From: JAXDBM01 sp964460245
GTDB lineage: Bacteria > Desulfobacterota > Syntrophia > Syntrophales > Fen-1087
DNA length: 42,527 bases
Direction of reading: 5' to 3'
Assembly (NCBI GenBank): GCA_964460245.1
Contig: CAYWTL010000013.1
Coordinates: forward strand, 1 to 42,527
The notes under the pieces were generated by a model. The model was not told the DNA's origin. It saw only the letters and a program-made list of their open reading frames with translations, and searched no databases. Numbering within the stretch: the stretch's first letter is position 1; every line of letters starts with the position of its first letter. The position numbers and the translations under genes were made by a program. Shown piece after piece: positions 8,226-16,698 of this stretch.

Positions 8226-9191
8226 CTAATTCTTGGCCAGGTTCCGGATCGCAATCCCCCGGTCCCTCAGCCGCCTCGTGTTGGCCAGAAGCTCCCTGCC
8301 CGCGATCCGGTCGATCACGTAGATCAGGTTGCCTCCTTTTTCGGCATAGGCCTGGCCGTAGGAGATGGGGATCTCCGGCGTTACGCCGCCCAGGAGCGAA
8401 CGCGCCACGGATTCGACCTTCCGCTCGCCGTTTGCCAGCAGCAGGACCGTTCCCGCCTGATAGATGAGCTCGGCTCCCAGGGTGACGGCATAGTTCGGGG
8501 AATCGTCGGCTGTGGGGAAATGACCGTCGGTCACCGCGTTGGCGACGGTGTCGTCGTCCAGCCGCACCAGCATGACGGAGGAGCCCTTGAAGGGGATTCC
8601 CGCCTCATGGAAGGCCACATGGCCGCGACCTCCGACCCCGACAACCTGGAGGTCGATGCCCCCCGCCGTCCGGATCTTTCGGGCGTACCCCTCCAGGATG
8701 TCCTTCCGGATCCAGGCGAGATACGCGGAGGCCGGTTTTGACTTGATGACGATAGACTTCCCGGCGTCCGTCCCCCGGAACGCCCAGTCCTTCGGATTTT
8801 CATTCAGTTCCCGGATCAGCCTTTTCTGGTCGATCAGCGAACCGCAGGGCAGGCTGGTCTCGATGAACTTGTTCCGGAGCAGCCCGAAAAATTCCTGAAT
8901 CATGAAATAGGCGTAGCTTTGCGGGTGAAGGACCCGCTGCTGTGCGTTTTCACCGGGCAAGCCCACGTACTCGTCGAGGTTGAAGCTGCGGATGCGGCCG
9001 GAATCGAACTTGCCGCGGTTTGCCGCCCGTGCGAGATGCTTGTAAAGTCCGGTGGGCGTGTTGCCCGTGGCCAGCCCCAGTGCCACCTCGCTTTTGTTCC
9101 TGAGGATGTCCGTGATTCTCTTGACGACAATATCGGCCGCCACCTCGCTCATGTGATTGAAGTCTTCCGTGACAAAGACGCTGATCCCCAT
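8226..9191 (-). CDS. NagB-like glucosamine-6-phosphate isomerase/deaminase family protein with altered active site
   Basis: A protein of about 321 residues; E. coli NagB has 266. Family signatures are GLATGNTPTGLY (about 39-50), FNLDEYVGL (70-78) and GVGGRGHVAFHEAG (185-198). Aligned by eye with E. coli NagB, the residues equivalent to Asp72, His143 and Glu148 are present (D73, H191, E196), but Asp141 is replaced by Arg189. There is also an insertion of roughly 50 residues between the DEYVGL and GHVAF motifs. Two starts have good ribosome sites: ATG 9191 (GGAGGG) and ATG 9206 (GAGGGA). I use 9191. The gene lies between glmM and pyrG. It may be a deaminase/isomerase of changed specificity or a regulatory paralogue; I would not call it nagB without testing. 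Confidence 0.8.
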   Translation of the reverse strand: MGISVFVTEDFNHMSEVAADIVVKRITDILRNKSEVALGLATGNTPTGLYKHLARAANRGKFDSGRIRSFNLDEYVGLPGENAQQRVLHPQSYAYFMIQEFFGLLRNKFIETSLPCGSLIDQKRLIRELNENPKDWAFRGTDAGKSIVIKSKPASAYLAWIRKDILEGYARKIRTAGGIDLQVVGVGGRGHVAFHEAGIPFKGSSVMLVRLDDDTVANAVTDGHFPTADDSPNYAVTLGAELIYQAGTVLLLANGERKVESVARSLLGGVTPEIPISYGQAYAEKGGNLIYVIDRIAGRELLANTRRLRDRGIAIRNLAKN

Positions 9192-9214
9192 GGCCTGTCC
9201 CTCCATGCAATCCC

Positions 9215-10564
9215 TCAACCGAGTTCGCTGCGCACGATGTCGGCAATCTCCTTGCAGTATTTTCCCGTCACATCGGAGGTCGGCCCCTCCACCATCACCC
9301 GGCACATGTTCTGGGTGCCGGAATAGCGGACCAGGACGCGCCCTTCTTCGCCGAGCGCTCGCTCCACCTGCCGGATCGCCCCGATGAGCCGGGGAACGGA
9401 GTCGATCTCGGGCTTCCGCTTTACGTCCACATTGATCAGTTTCTGCGGAAAGATATCCATCATGGCGGCCATCTCGGACAGGGGCTTCCCCTCGCGGACC
9501 ATGGCCGCGATCAGTTGCATGGCGGCAATGATGCCGTCCCCCGTGGTGTGATGGTCGAGGAAGATCATGTGCCCCGCTTCCTCGCCGCCGATGACCGATC
9601 CCAGACTCAGCATGTCCTCCAGGACGTAACGGTCCCCCACTTTGGAGGCGTGGTGTTTGAATCCGTATTTCCGGCAGGCGACCCGCAGGCCCAGATTGCT
9701 CATCACGGTGGTGACGAGCAGGTCGTTTTTCAGCTTCTCGTCTTTCTTGAGCATGTTTGCGCAGATGATGAGGACCTGGTCGCCCGTGATTTCCCGGCCC
9801 TTCTCGTCCACGGCAATCAGGCGGTCGCCGTCTCCGTCAAAGGCCAGGCCGATGGAGGCCCCGCTCTCCACCACCCTTTTCTTCAGGTCCTCCGTGTGCT
9901 GCGAGCCGCATTTGTCGTTGATGTTGACGCCGTTGGGCGTGTTGTGGATGACTTCCACTTCGGCGCCGAGCTCAATGAACGCCTCGGGCGCCACCCGGTA
10001 GGTAGCCCCGTTTGCCGTGTCCAGAACGATTTTCATCCCCTCCATGGACAGATTGCGGGGAAAGGTGTTCTTCAGAAAGACGATGTATCGCCCGTGGACG
10101 TCCTCCATGCGGAAGGCCTTCCCCATATCCTTTGCCGCGGGCAGCAGTTCACTGAGCTTCCTGTTGAGGATCAGGTCTTCGATGTGCGCTTCCTCCTCGT
10201 CGGTCAGCTTGAAGCCGCTGCCGCCGAAAATTTTAAGCCCGTTGTCCTGATAGGGGTTGTGCGAAGCGGAAATGACGATGCCGGCATCGGCGCGCATGCT
10301 CTGTGTGATGAAGGCGATGCCGGGGGTCGGCAGCACGCCGACCAGGTAGGGATATCCTCCCATCGACGTGATCCCCGCCTCCAGGGAACTCTCCAGCATG
10401 TACCCCGATATTCGGGTATCCTTGCCGATGATCACCCGGGCGCGGTGTCCGTTCTTGCGAAATACATGCGCCACGGCCTGACCGACGCCGAAGGCGATCT
10501 CCGCGCTCATGGGGTGGCGGTTCGCCTCACCCCGGATTCCATCGGTTCCGAACAATTTACCCAT
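9215..10564 (-). CDS. glmM: phosphoglucosamine mutase
   Basis: A 449-residue, apparently canonical GlmM. It has the N-terminal MGKLFGTDGIRGEAN, the phosphoserine loop in ISASHNPYQDNG, the metal-binding AFDGDGDRL motif, the sugar-binding GGEEAGHMIF and a C-terminal phosphate-binding RYSGTQNMCRVMVEG. It interconverts glucosamine-6-phosphate and glucosamine-1-phosphate for UDP-GlcNAc synthesis. GAAGGAGAAAACG directly precedes the ATG at 10564. It follows the GlmU-acetyltransferase-like gene by 24 bases and precedes the NagB-like gene by about 23, in one cotranscribed block. Confidence 0.96.
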   Translation of the reverse strand: MGKLFGTDGIRGEANRHPMSAEIAFGVGQAVAHVFRKNGHRARVIIGKDTRISGYMLESSLEAGITSMGGYPYLVGVLPTPGIAFITQSMRADAGIVISASHNPYQDNGLKIFGGSGFKLTDEEEAHIEDLILNRKLSELLPAAKDMGKAFRMEDVHGRYIVFLKNTFPRNLSMEGMKIVLDTANGATYRVAPEAFIELGAEVEVIHNTPNGVNINDKCGSQHTEDLKKRVVESGASIGLAFDGDGDRLIAVDEKGREITGDQVLIICANMLKKDEKLKNDLLVTTVMSNLGLRVACRKYGFKHHASKVGDRYVLEDMLSLGSVIGGEEAGHMIFLDHHTTGDGIIAAMQLIAAMVREGKPLSEMAAMMDIFPQKLINVDVKRKPEIDSVPRLIGAIRQVERALGEEGRVLVRYSGTQNMCRVMVEGPTSDVTGKYCKEIADIVRSELG

Positions 10565-10588
10565 TCGTTTTCTCCTTCATGATGTGGA

Positions 10589-11845
10589 TTACTGCAGGTT
10601 CTTGAACAAATTCAGGGACGGCAGGAGTGCCGCGGCTTTTTTGCAGAAATCGTCCACGAGACCCTCCAGCCATCGGACGCCCTTTGCCGAGATCTCGGCC
10701 GGAAGGCCCTGAATCGCCTCGATGTAATCCGTACGGTCATTTCCCGCCGCTTTCTGAAAGGCCCCGAGGAAATCGTCCCGGGATCGCTCTGCTTCACTGC
10801 TTCGCGCCGGCTCCCGCAGCACGCTCGCAACCGGTCCGAGTTTCTCCTGAAACTCCCGTCTCAACCGGGCCGTTTCCTGCGACTGTTCCGATGCGGGCGG
10901 ACCGGCGGCTTTTGCCGCCATTGTCTCGATCCGCTTGATGCGTTCCTTCCGGGCAAGGGAAAGCTGGTCCATCACGCCTTGAAACAGGAGCGTCCCGTAT
11001 TCCTGCGCCTCCAGGAAGGGTTTCCGCACCTCCCGATACCAGGCCTCCAGGGCCGCCAGATTGGCCAGATACAGAATATTGTTTTTCACGATGCGCCGGA
11101 AGCCCGGATAGGCCGTCGGCACGAAGTCTTTCGCGCGCCCCGCGCAGGTCGCCGGGTAAATGAGCTTGTTGCCTTCCGGATGATCCTCCCTCAGCACGCA
11201 GCCTGCCGCCACGACATTTCCGAACCCAAGCCGCAACGGCCCGATCATGCCCCCCTGGCCGCCCAGAAAGATCGGGGGCTGGTTCAGCATGACGCCCCGC
11301 GGCACATCGCCGATCAGTGAAGGCGTCGTCTTGTCCGCATCGGGGGTAAAGTTAAAATGGATGTAGGAACTTCCGACCTCGCTGTGGTCCTTGCGGCTTG
11401 TGCCTCCGGCCATCAGGCAATCGCAGAAGTTGATCAGGCTGCCGAGCGTTACGAAGGGGAACAGGATCGTCTGCTTCAGCCCCACGCAGTGAGCGCCGCC
11501 GGCCTCCTCCTCCAGAATGCAGCCGTCGCGGACATGCGCCCCCATGCCCATGTTCGCCTTCTGAAGGAAGACGGACCGGCTGAAGAAACCGCCCTTCAGC
11601 TCAACCCCGGACCCGAGCTGGCAATCCTCGATGGTTGCCGGAGCTTCGGCCCCGAGCCTGCAGCCAGCCGATATCACCGTATTTTTTCCGTAAATGCGGC
11701 AACCCGGATGAAGGGTGACGCCTTTTTCAGAGATTCGGTCGACACGGACTTCATCGCCGATATCGAGGGTCAGCGGATTGGGAATGTCCACCCCTCTGCG
11801 GATTAATTCAACGATTTTCGCTTCTGCCCTCGGTTTCAGTGCCAT
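10589..11845 (-). CDS. left-handed beta-helix protein resembling the GlmU acetyltransferase domain, without a uridyltransferase domain
   Basis: A 418-residue protein. Residues ~30-250 are hexapeptide-rich beta-helix (VTLHPGCRIYGKNTVISAGC, SLINFCDCLMAGGTS, MIGPLRLGFGNVVAAGCVL). A HFNFTPDADKTTPSLIGDV segment resembles the acetyl-CoA/sugar region of GlmU (NYDGANK...TIIGD). The C-terminal ~160 residues are helical and charged, unlike GlmU. No N-terminal nucleotidyltransferase motif (LAAGxGTRM-type) is present. The ATG at 11845 follows AGGAGG by five bases; an in-frame upstream codon is less likely. Its position between the GlmS-like gene and glmM suggests acetylation of glucosamine-1-phosphate or a related sugar phosphate. 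If so, the uridyl or cytidyl transfer step must be encoded elsewhere. Confidence 0.82.
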   Translation of the reverse strand: MALKPRAEAKIVELIRRGVDIPNPLTLDIGDEVRVDRISEKGVTLHPGCRIYGKNTVISAGCRLGAEAPATIEDCQLGSGVELKGGFFSRSVFLQKANMGMGAHVRDGCILEEEAGGAHCVGLKQTILFPFVTLGSLINFCDCLMAGGTSRKDHSEVGSSYIHFNFTPDADKTTPSLIGDVPRGVMLNQPPIFLGGQGGMIGPLRLGFGNVVAAGCVLREDHPEGNKLIYPATCAGRAKDFVPTAYPGFRRIVKNNILYLANLAALEAWYREVRKPFLEAQEYGTLLFQGVMDQLSLARKERIKRIETMAAKAAGPPASEQSQETARLRREFQEKLGPVASVLREPARSSEAERSRDDFLGAFQKAAGNDRTDYIEAIQGLPAEISAKGVRWLEGLVDDFCKKAAALLPSLNLFKNLQ

Positions 11846-11887
11846 CGAACCTCCTGAACGCACTGCCGGCGGATGTAAAATCGGCGT

Positions 11888-11916
11888 TGTTTACCAATTA
11901 TCGCCGGGCAGGTCAA
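11888..11916 (-). promoter_or_regulatory. candidate internal promoter for the beta-helix/glmM/nagB-like/pyrG genes
   Basis: On the minus strand, TTGACC (11916-11911), a 17-base spacer and TAAACA (11893-11888) preceded by TGG (extended -10 type) lie in the 156-base gap between the GlmS-like gene and the beta-helix gene. The -35 box is strong and the -10 moderate. Confidence 0.45.
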
Positions 11917-12001
11917 TATGATTTTGTGCTCACAGGCCCGGGCAGGGATACGAAGGGAATTGCCGAAAACGTTCGTCATGTACGGAGATGCGAACCTTTT
12001 C

Positions 12002-15000
12002 CTATTCGTTCAGCCGCATCCGGATCTGCCCGGCAAGGATTTCGACCGGTTCGCTGAAGAGCGATTCGAGTGACATGGACTCGAGGTACCGGTCGCTCCA
12101 CGGTACGTTGTACTCGTTGACGAGGTTGCGGATGTCGCTGAACCGGTATCCCAGGACGGCAATCTTTTCCGCCAGGGAGAGCGCTTCGTTGTAGACGATG
12201 TGGACGAGGAGCAGGTTTCGAACCCCGGGGCCTTCGCCCAGCAGCGGAATGATGATGATCGGCGCCCCGTCGGTCTTGCCGCGGCCGACATAGACATGGC
12301 CCGTGCTGACGATGGTCCGTTTCGCACCCATGAGTTGCCCCGCATGCTCCACCCGCGACTTCATCTCCAGGGAAATGCCCCCCCGGTGCACGATGGCGAT
12401 GGTGGAGGAATCCTGGGGAATCCCGTCCGGGTCCAGGTTGTCGACGGCATACAGGGTATAGCCCCGAACGGCCGAAACGGCCTTCTGTATCGTTCGGATG
12501 GCGATGATGTTCCGGCCGGTCAGCAGCCGCAGCGGGAAGTTCAATTCCCGGAGCAGTTGGAAAAGGATCCCCTCCGGGATCTGGTCTTTGCGGCTCGTTC
12601 CCACCGTCACCGTCTTCGCCTGATGCCGGATCGCGTCGATGGGCCTGGAAAGGTCGTCGATGGCATGACCGAGGCAGACGTCCAGCCGGTCAATGGGAGA
12701 CACCGCCTGATCGGGAAAATCCTGCCAGAAATCCTCGAGAGGGATCTTGCCGACGGCGTACTTGAGAAGCAGCACCATGTCCGAGAGGGTGTTTGCGCTG
12801 TTCAGCGATATGCCCCGGTCGTTCAACCGTCGGTGCAGGGCTGCCGTGAAATCCGTAACCATGCGGCGGAACTGCCGGTCGGCGATCTTTTCGTAGAATG
12901 GAAGCGGTCGCTTTCCCGAATCGGTGGCGGTCTGATTCAGTCGATTGCGGAATTCCCGAAAGAACAGGGCCTCGTCATCGATCTGACAGGCGGCAAAGTA
13001 GCCCCAGAGATGTCCGGCCAGGGTATTGAGAATGACCGGGATCGGCATCTCCGCCCGGGGAATGGGGATCACCGTGTCGGCGATCGAATCGAACCGGTCC
13101 TCGCCCTCGTCGGCAAAAACGATGACGCCCGCCTTATGGGCTTTGAAGATGGCCACATCCTTGACGATGTCCCCCGTCACCGCTTCCGGGTTACCTGCGG
13201 CGCAGACGATGATCAGGGGCTCCGCGGAAAGGTCGATGTGCTTCTTGTTCTCCACCACGTCCGAGGAAATCGTCTTGTAGCAGAGTTCGCTGAGCTTGAT
13301 TCGGATCTCATCGGCCGCCGCCTTGTTGGGTCCGCTGCCGACGACCGCCCAGTATTTTTTCCGGCCGGCAAGATCCAGGGCCGACTGCCTGAGCGCTTCC
13401 CGGCGGTCCAGAACCCGCCTCATCATGCCCGGCGCCCGTTCCAGGCTGCGCAGCGCGTCGGCAATGCGGTCGTCCGTCATCGTTCTCATCAATCGGGCAA
13501 AATACAGGCCCAGAATGTTCCCCGCCACGATCTGGGAATAGAACGCCTTGGTGGATGCCACGGACATCTCGATGTCCCGCCCGTCGCTGGTGTAAAAGAC
13601 CCCGTCGGATTTGCCGGTGATGTCGGATTGGCGCCGGTTGACGATGGCAATGACCGGCACCCCCCTTTCCGCGGCCATCGCGACGGCGCGATTGGTGTCC
13701 GTCGTTGTCCCGGACTGGGTAATCGGGATGACCAGGGTATCCTGCAGCAGGTCGTTCAGGTAAAAACCGCTCAGTTCGGATGCGATCTTCGCCTCGATCT
13801 TGATATGTGCCCCCTGAAGGTAGCGTTCCAGGGCATCCGACACGGCGCAGCCGGCGACGGCCGCCGTCCCTTGACCGATGACGACGATGCGGCGGATGCC
13901 GCCGTTCTCCAAAGCCGTGCGGACCCTTGCCGGCACGATATCGCCTCCGAGATTGAAAAAAACCCGCTTTTCACCGTCTCCCTCCTCACGAATCCGGTAC
14001 TTGCCCAGCAGGGTCTTGTGAACGGAGTGCACAGACTCATTGATTTCCTTGAGGAAAAAATGGGGATAGGCGCCGCGGTCGATGTCCCGGGTGGTCATTT
14101 CGGCCCAGCGAATGTCGGATGACTGCCAGAGGAGGGGGATCCCGTTATAGTACAACGACTTGATTCCGGAAACACCCCCCGGCGTGTTCTGGTCCAGGAC
14201 CAGGATCTGGCCGGCTGAACCGGGATCTTCCGGAATGGAAAGCTTCTCGCCGTCCATTTGAATGAACCGGGGCGTCTCCTCCACCAGACCGTACAGTTCC
14301 GAGGAAAAAAGATACCGGTCCGGCGCGATGCCGACGTAAATCGTCTGACCGCTCCCCTTCAGGGCCAGAAAGATCCGCGACGGCTCCAGGTTGCTGACCA
14401 TGGCAATGGCATGCGAGCCCTCAAAATCACCGACGGCCCGGCGGAAGGCCTCCGTCAGATCGCAGCCCTCCAAAAGGTACTTTTCGATCTGCAGCGGAAT
14501 GATCTTGGTGTCCGTCGTCAACTCGGGCGAGATGAATTCCTTGCCGTTTTCAATCTGCCGACGCAGGTCGGAATAATTGTCCACATCGCCGTTGAGTGCC
14601 GCGCTGATAGTCCAGGCGCCCTCGCCGTAGGCCGGATAGTTTTTGATGTTTCCGTCGAGCGTGTAATTGTTGACGGGATGGCAGTTGTCTTCGGTGATGG
14701 AACCCACCGAGGCCCAGCGCGTGTGGGCAAGCGCCGTCTCGAGAACTGAACTCCGGGAGGCAAATTCGCGAAAGACGGCATCCTCCGCGATCGTTCTTCT
14801 CAGTTCCCGAATGTTCCTCCCCAGTTCGCCGATGATCGACGCGGTCTTGTAGGTGAAGGACAGGTGGGGCAGGGAATCGTTCACCCGGATGGACCGGTTG
14901 GCCAGGTCCCCGGCCATTGCCCTTTGCTCAAAATCCTCCTGCATGCCCCTTTCCCGAAGGTGACCGCGGACGTCGTTCAGGTCGTCCGGGCTTCCCAGCG

Positions 15001-15706
15001 CAAAGGAAATCTGAATGCCTGCGGAATCCCGGCCCCTCACTTCCAGGCGGTCCAGGCAGTTCAGGAGATAATTGACCCTTCGGTATTTCCCGAACGCGGC
15101 GGAAGGAACCTCGCAGGGGTGCGCGGCGCCGGCCAGTTCGCAGATCCTTTCGATATTGCCGAGGATGTCCTTTTCCAGGGCCCAGCCGATATCCTTCATC
15201 CGCACCAGACGGCTGTTGATGATTTCCAGATCGCCGGTGGCAAACCGGTCGGCATGGGCCTCGAGGACGCCTTCCTCCCCGGCGAGGAAAGCATCGATTC
15301 CTCTCGAAAGGGAACGCAAGCGCGTCGTCCGGTCCGGATCGAAAAAAAGGTGCTCAAAAATATCGTCCCGCTTCAGATCGAGGATTGCCTGCTCCATGAG
15401 GGCAAGAGCCTCCTCTCCATCCAGGTAACGCTCGGAAGGAACGGCCCCGGAGAGCACCTCGCGGATGTGCCGTTTTCTGATCCTCTCAAACGGCACGGCG
15501 GGGGATTGGTGTTCATGTTCATGCACCCCCCCCCGCCCGTCCGCTCTCTTGACCGTCAGGATGCCCGCCAGACCGCAACAGAGGATGTTTCCGGAAAGGG
15601 GAAAGAAGATCAGGGAAGGCGACGAAACGCGCCGCGGATCGACACCCGCATGAATTTTCCATCGTTTCAGATGTCGAATGAGTTGAAAACAGAAATTCCG
15701 GATCAT
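12002..15706 (-). CDS. giant GlmS-like glutamine amidotransferase/double-SIS protein with internal catalytic Cys and C-terminal extension
   Basis: The 1234-residue product is twice the length of GlmS (about 609). It combines a class II glutaminase domain (CGLAGI at 44-49, RGRDSAG at 224-230, HTRWAS at 328-333, the NG pair at 372-373, TDT at 398-400) with two SIS domains. SIS1 has QSGTTTDT at 664-671 and STKAF at 718-722. SIS2, aligned without gaps to E. coli GlmS, retains the equivalents of K485, E488 and H504 (K804, E807, H823). The GlmS C-tail lysine (K603) appears replaced (RLNQTATDS at 922-930). Oddities are a 43-residue leader before the presumed nucleophile Cys44, an insertion of about 155 residues after it, and about 300 extra C-terminal residues of unknown fold. 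The ATG at 15706 lacks a clear ribosome site. GlmS normally makes glucosamine-6-phosphate from fructose-6-phosphate and glutamine. The glmM neighbourhood supports amino-sugar synthesis, but substrate is unproven. Confidence 0.85.
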   Translation of the reverse strand: MIRNFCFQLIRHLKRWKIHAGVDPRRVSSPSLIFFPLSGNILCCGLAGILTVKRADGRGGVHEHEHQSPAVPFERIRKRHIREVLSGAVPSERYLDGEEALALMEQAILDLKRDDIFEHLFFDPDRTTRLRSLSRGIDAFLAGEEGVLEAHADRFATGDLEIINSRLVRMKDIGWALEKDILGNIERICELAGAAHPCEVPSAAFGKYRRVNYLLNCLDRLEVRGRDSAGIQISFALGSPDDLNDVRGHLRERGMQEDFEQRAMAGDLANRSIRVNDSLPHLSFTYKTASIIGELGRNIRELRRTIAEDAVFREFASRSSVLETALAHTRWASVGSITEDNCHPVNNYTLDGNIKNYPAYGEGAWTISAALNGDVDNYSDLRRQIENGKEFISPELTTDTKIIPLQIEKYLLEGCDLTEAFRRAVGDFEGSHAIAMVSNLEPSRIFLALKGSGQTIYVGIAPDRYLFSSELYGLVEETPRFIQMDGEKLSIPEDPGSAGQILVLDQNTPGGVSGIKSLYYNGIPLLWQSSDIRWAEMTTRDIDRGAYPHFFLKEINESVHSVHKTLLGKYRIREEGDGEKRVFFNLGGDIVPARVRTALENGGIRRIVVIGQGTAAVAGCAVSDALERYLQGAHIKIEAKIASELSGFYLNDLLQDTLVIPITQSGTTTDTNRAVAMAAERGVPVIAIVNRRQSDITGKSDGVFYTSDGRDIEMSVASTKAFYSQIVAGNILGLYFARLMRTMTDDRIADALRSLERAPGMMRRVLDRREALRQSALDLAGRKKYWAVVGSGPNKAAADEIRIKLSELCYKTISSDVVENKKHIDLSAEPLIIVCAAGNPEAVTGDIVKDVAIFKAHKAGVIVFADEGEDRFDSIADTVIPIPRAEMPIPVILNTLAGHLWGYFAACQIDDEALFFREFRNRLNQTATDSGKRPLPFYEKIADRQFRRMVTDFTAALHRRLNDRGISLNSANTLSDMVLLLKYAVGKIPLEDFWQDFPDQAVSPIDRLDVCLGHAIDDLSRPIDAIRHQAKTVTVGTSRKDQIPEGILFQLLRELNFPLRLLTGRNIIAIRTIQKAVSAVRGYTLYAVDNLDPDGIPQDSSTIAIVHRGGISLEMKSRVEHAGQLMGAKRTIVSTGHVYVGRGKTDGAPIIIIPLLGEGPGVRNLLLVHIVYNEALSLAEKIAVLGYRFSDIRNLVNEYNVPWSDRYLESMSLESLFSEPVEILAGQIRMRLNE

Positions 15707-15775
15707 GTCGTCTTGTTCATCGCGCTCGTGTCGAATGGCCGGACCGGTTGATTGTTCTCAAAATTCAGCGGGCCA

Positions 15776-16150
15776 TCATTCATTCACCGCGGTTCCCGAT
15801 CCCCTCTTTTTCAGCGCATCCAGCCCCAGTTTTGCCATTTTTCTCTGGAAGGTGTTCCGGTTCATGCCGAGATAGGCAGCGGCTGCGGATTTGACATGAT
15901 TGCAACGCCGCAGCGCAATTTTGAAAAGGCTCCTTTCGACCATCAGGACAACATCCTCGTAGACCCTGTTTTGTTTTCCGCCCGGGGCGCAGAGAACCGT
16001 AGAAATATCCTCAAGCTTTTTTTCGATGATGTCTTCCAGAAGAGAGGAAGACGGGGCCTTCTCGCCCTGCCCGGCGGCGCGGGTCCTGGGATTTTTGTCC
16101 TTTGTCATGACGGATTCCGTTCCTTGTGTCTGCGTATTGGCCCCTTTCAT
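15776..16150 (-). CDS. small Fis-type helix-turn-helix protein
   Basis: A protein of about 124 residues. The C-terminal ~50 residues (IALRRCNHVKSAAAAYLGMNRNTFQRKMAKLGLD) match the Fis/NtrC-type DNA-binding helix-turn-helix. The N-terminal part is charged and predicted helical, without receiver or AAA domain. The ATG at 16150 overlaps the stop of the upstream membrane protein as ATGA (16147-16150), indicating translational coupling. An internal ATG at 16108 is an alternative start. The stop lies 69 bases before the GlmS-like gene, so it may regulate that operon. Its binding site is unknown. Confidence 0.8.
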   Translation of the reverse strand: MKGANTQTQGTESVMTKDKNPRTRAAGQGEKAPSSSLLEDIIEKKLEDISTVLCAPGGKQNRVYEDVVLMVERSLFKIALRRCNHVKSAAAAYLGMNRNTFQRKMAKLGLDALKKRGSGTAVNE

Positions 16151-16665
16151 GCCGATCCTATCTTCAGGGCGATGATGGCGGCGATCACCATGACGGCAAC
16201 CCACATGGATGCCGGGTCGGACCTGTTTTCCAGCGGATTTTCGATCTGGCGCCTCGCCTCCTCTTCGGCCTGATCCGCGCCGACGTGATTGACGATGTTT
16301 TTGACCAGAACGGGGAAGCGCCCGTACGCGTTGGAGAGAATGTGAAAACCTTTCGTCGTCGTCAACAGTAGATAAATCTTCCTGCGAATGGTCAGGCAGC
16401 CGACGTGGGTGATGTCTTCCCAACGGAGTTCCCGTTTCCTCATCCATTTCCGAATGACCAGACCCTGGTCGTCGGTCGCGGCCATGCGGCCGGCCGCCTC
16501 GATGAAAAGGGCAAACGTCGGCACAAAGACCGCCGTCAGAACGATTCGCTCGAGAACGGAACCCCGGAAAAACACGGACAGACAAAGAAGGACAAACAGC
16601 AGGACGACATTGATCGCAAAGGGAATCAACAAAGCGCGCCGGATTTTGAAAATTTCACCGGACAT
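16147..16665 (-). CDS. membrane protein with PH-like (bPH2/YcxB-type) domain
   Basis: A 172-residue protein. Two N-terminal hydrophobic helices (about 11-33 and 38-58) precede a cytoplasmic segment with a PH-like pattern: TDDQGLVIRKWMRKRELRWEDIT, then RRKIYLLLTTTKGFHILSN. A C-terminal hydrophobic helix follows (WVAVMVIAAIIALKI). The PH-like assignment rests on the W-E-D-I pattern and strand spacing, so it is moderately sure; exact function is unknown. AGAGG lies eight bases before the ATG. Its stop overlaps the Fis-type start by four bases, a conserved-looking pairing that could link membrane state to the regulator. Confidence 0.7.
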   Translation of the reverse strand: MSGEIFKIRRALLIPFAINVVLLFVLLCLSVFFRGSVLERIVLTAVFVPTFALFIEAAGRMAATDDQGLVIRKWMRKRELRWEDITHVGCLTIRRKIYLLLTTTKGFHILSNAYGRFPVLVKNIVNHVGADQAEEEARRQIENPLENRSDPASMWVAVMVIAAIIALKIGSA

Positions 16666-16698
16666 TCACCCGGCCTCTTCCGCGTTTGACCATAATCC

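Noticed and set aside
6629..8467. A 612-codon open frame antisense to pyrG, and similar long antisense frames at 21263-22870, 25783-27951 and 28141-30162
   Set aside because: All lie opposite strongly conserved genes, have compositions expected from GC-rich third-position shadows, and show no recognisable domain or ribosome site.
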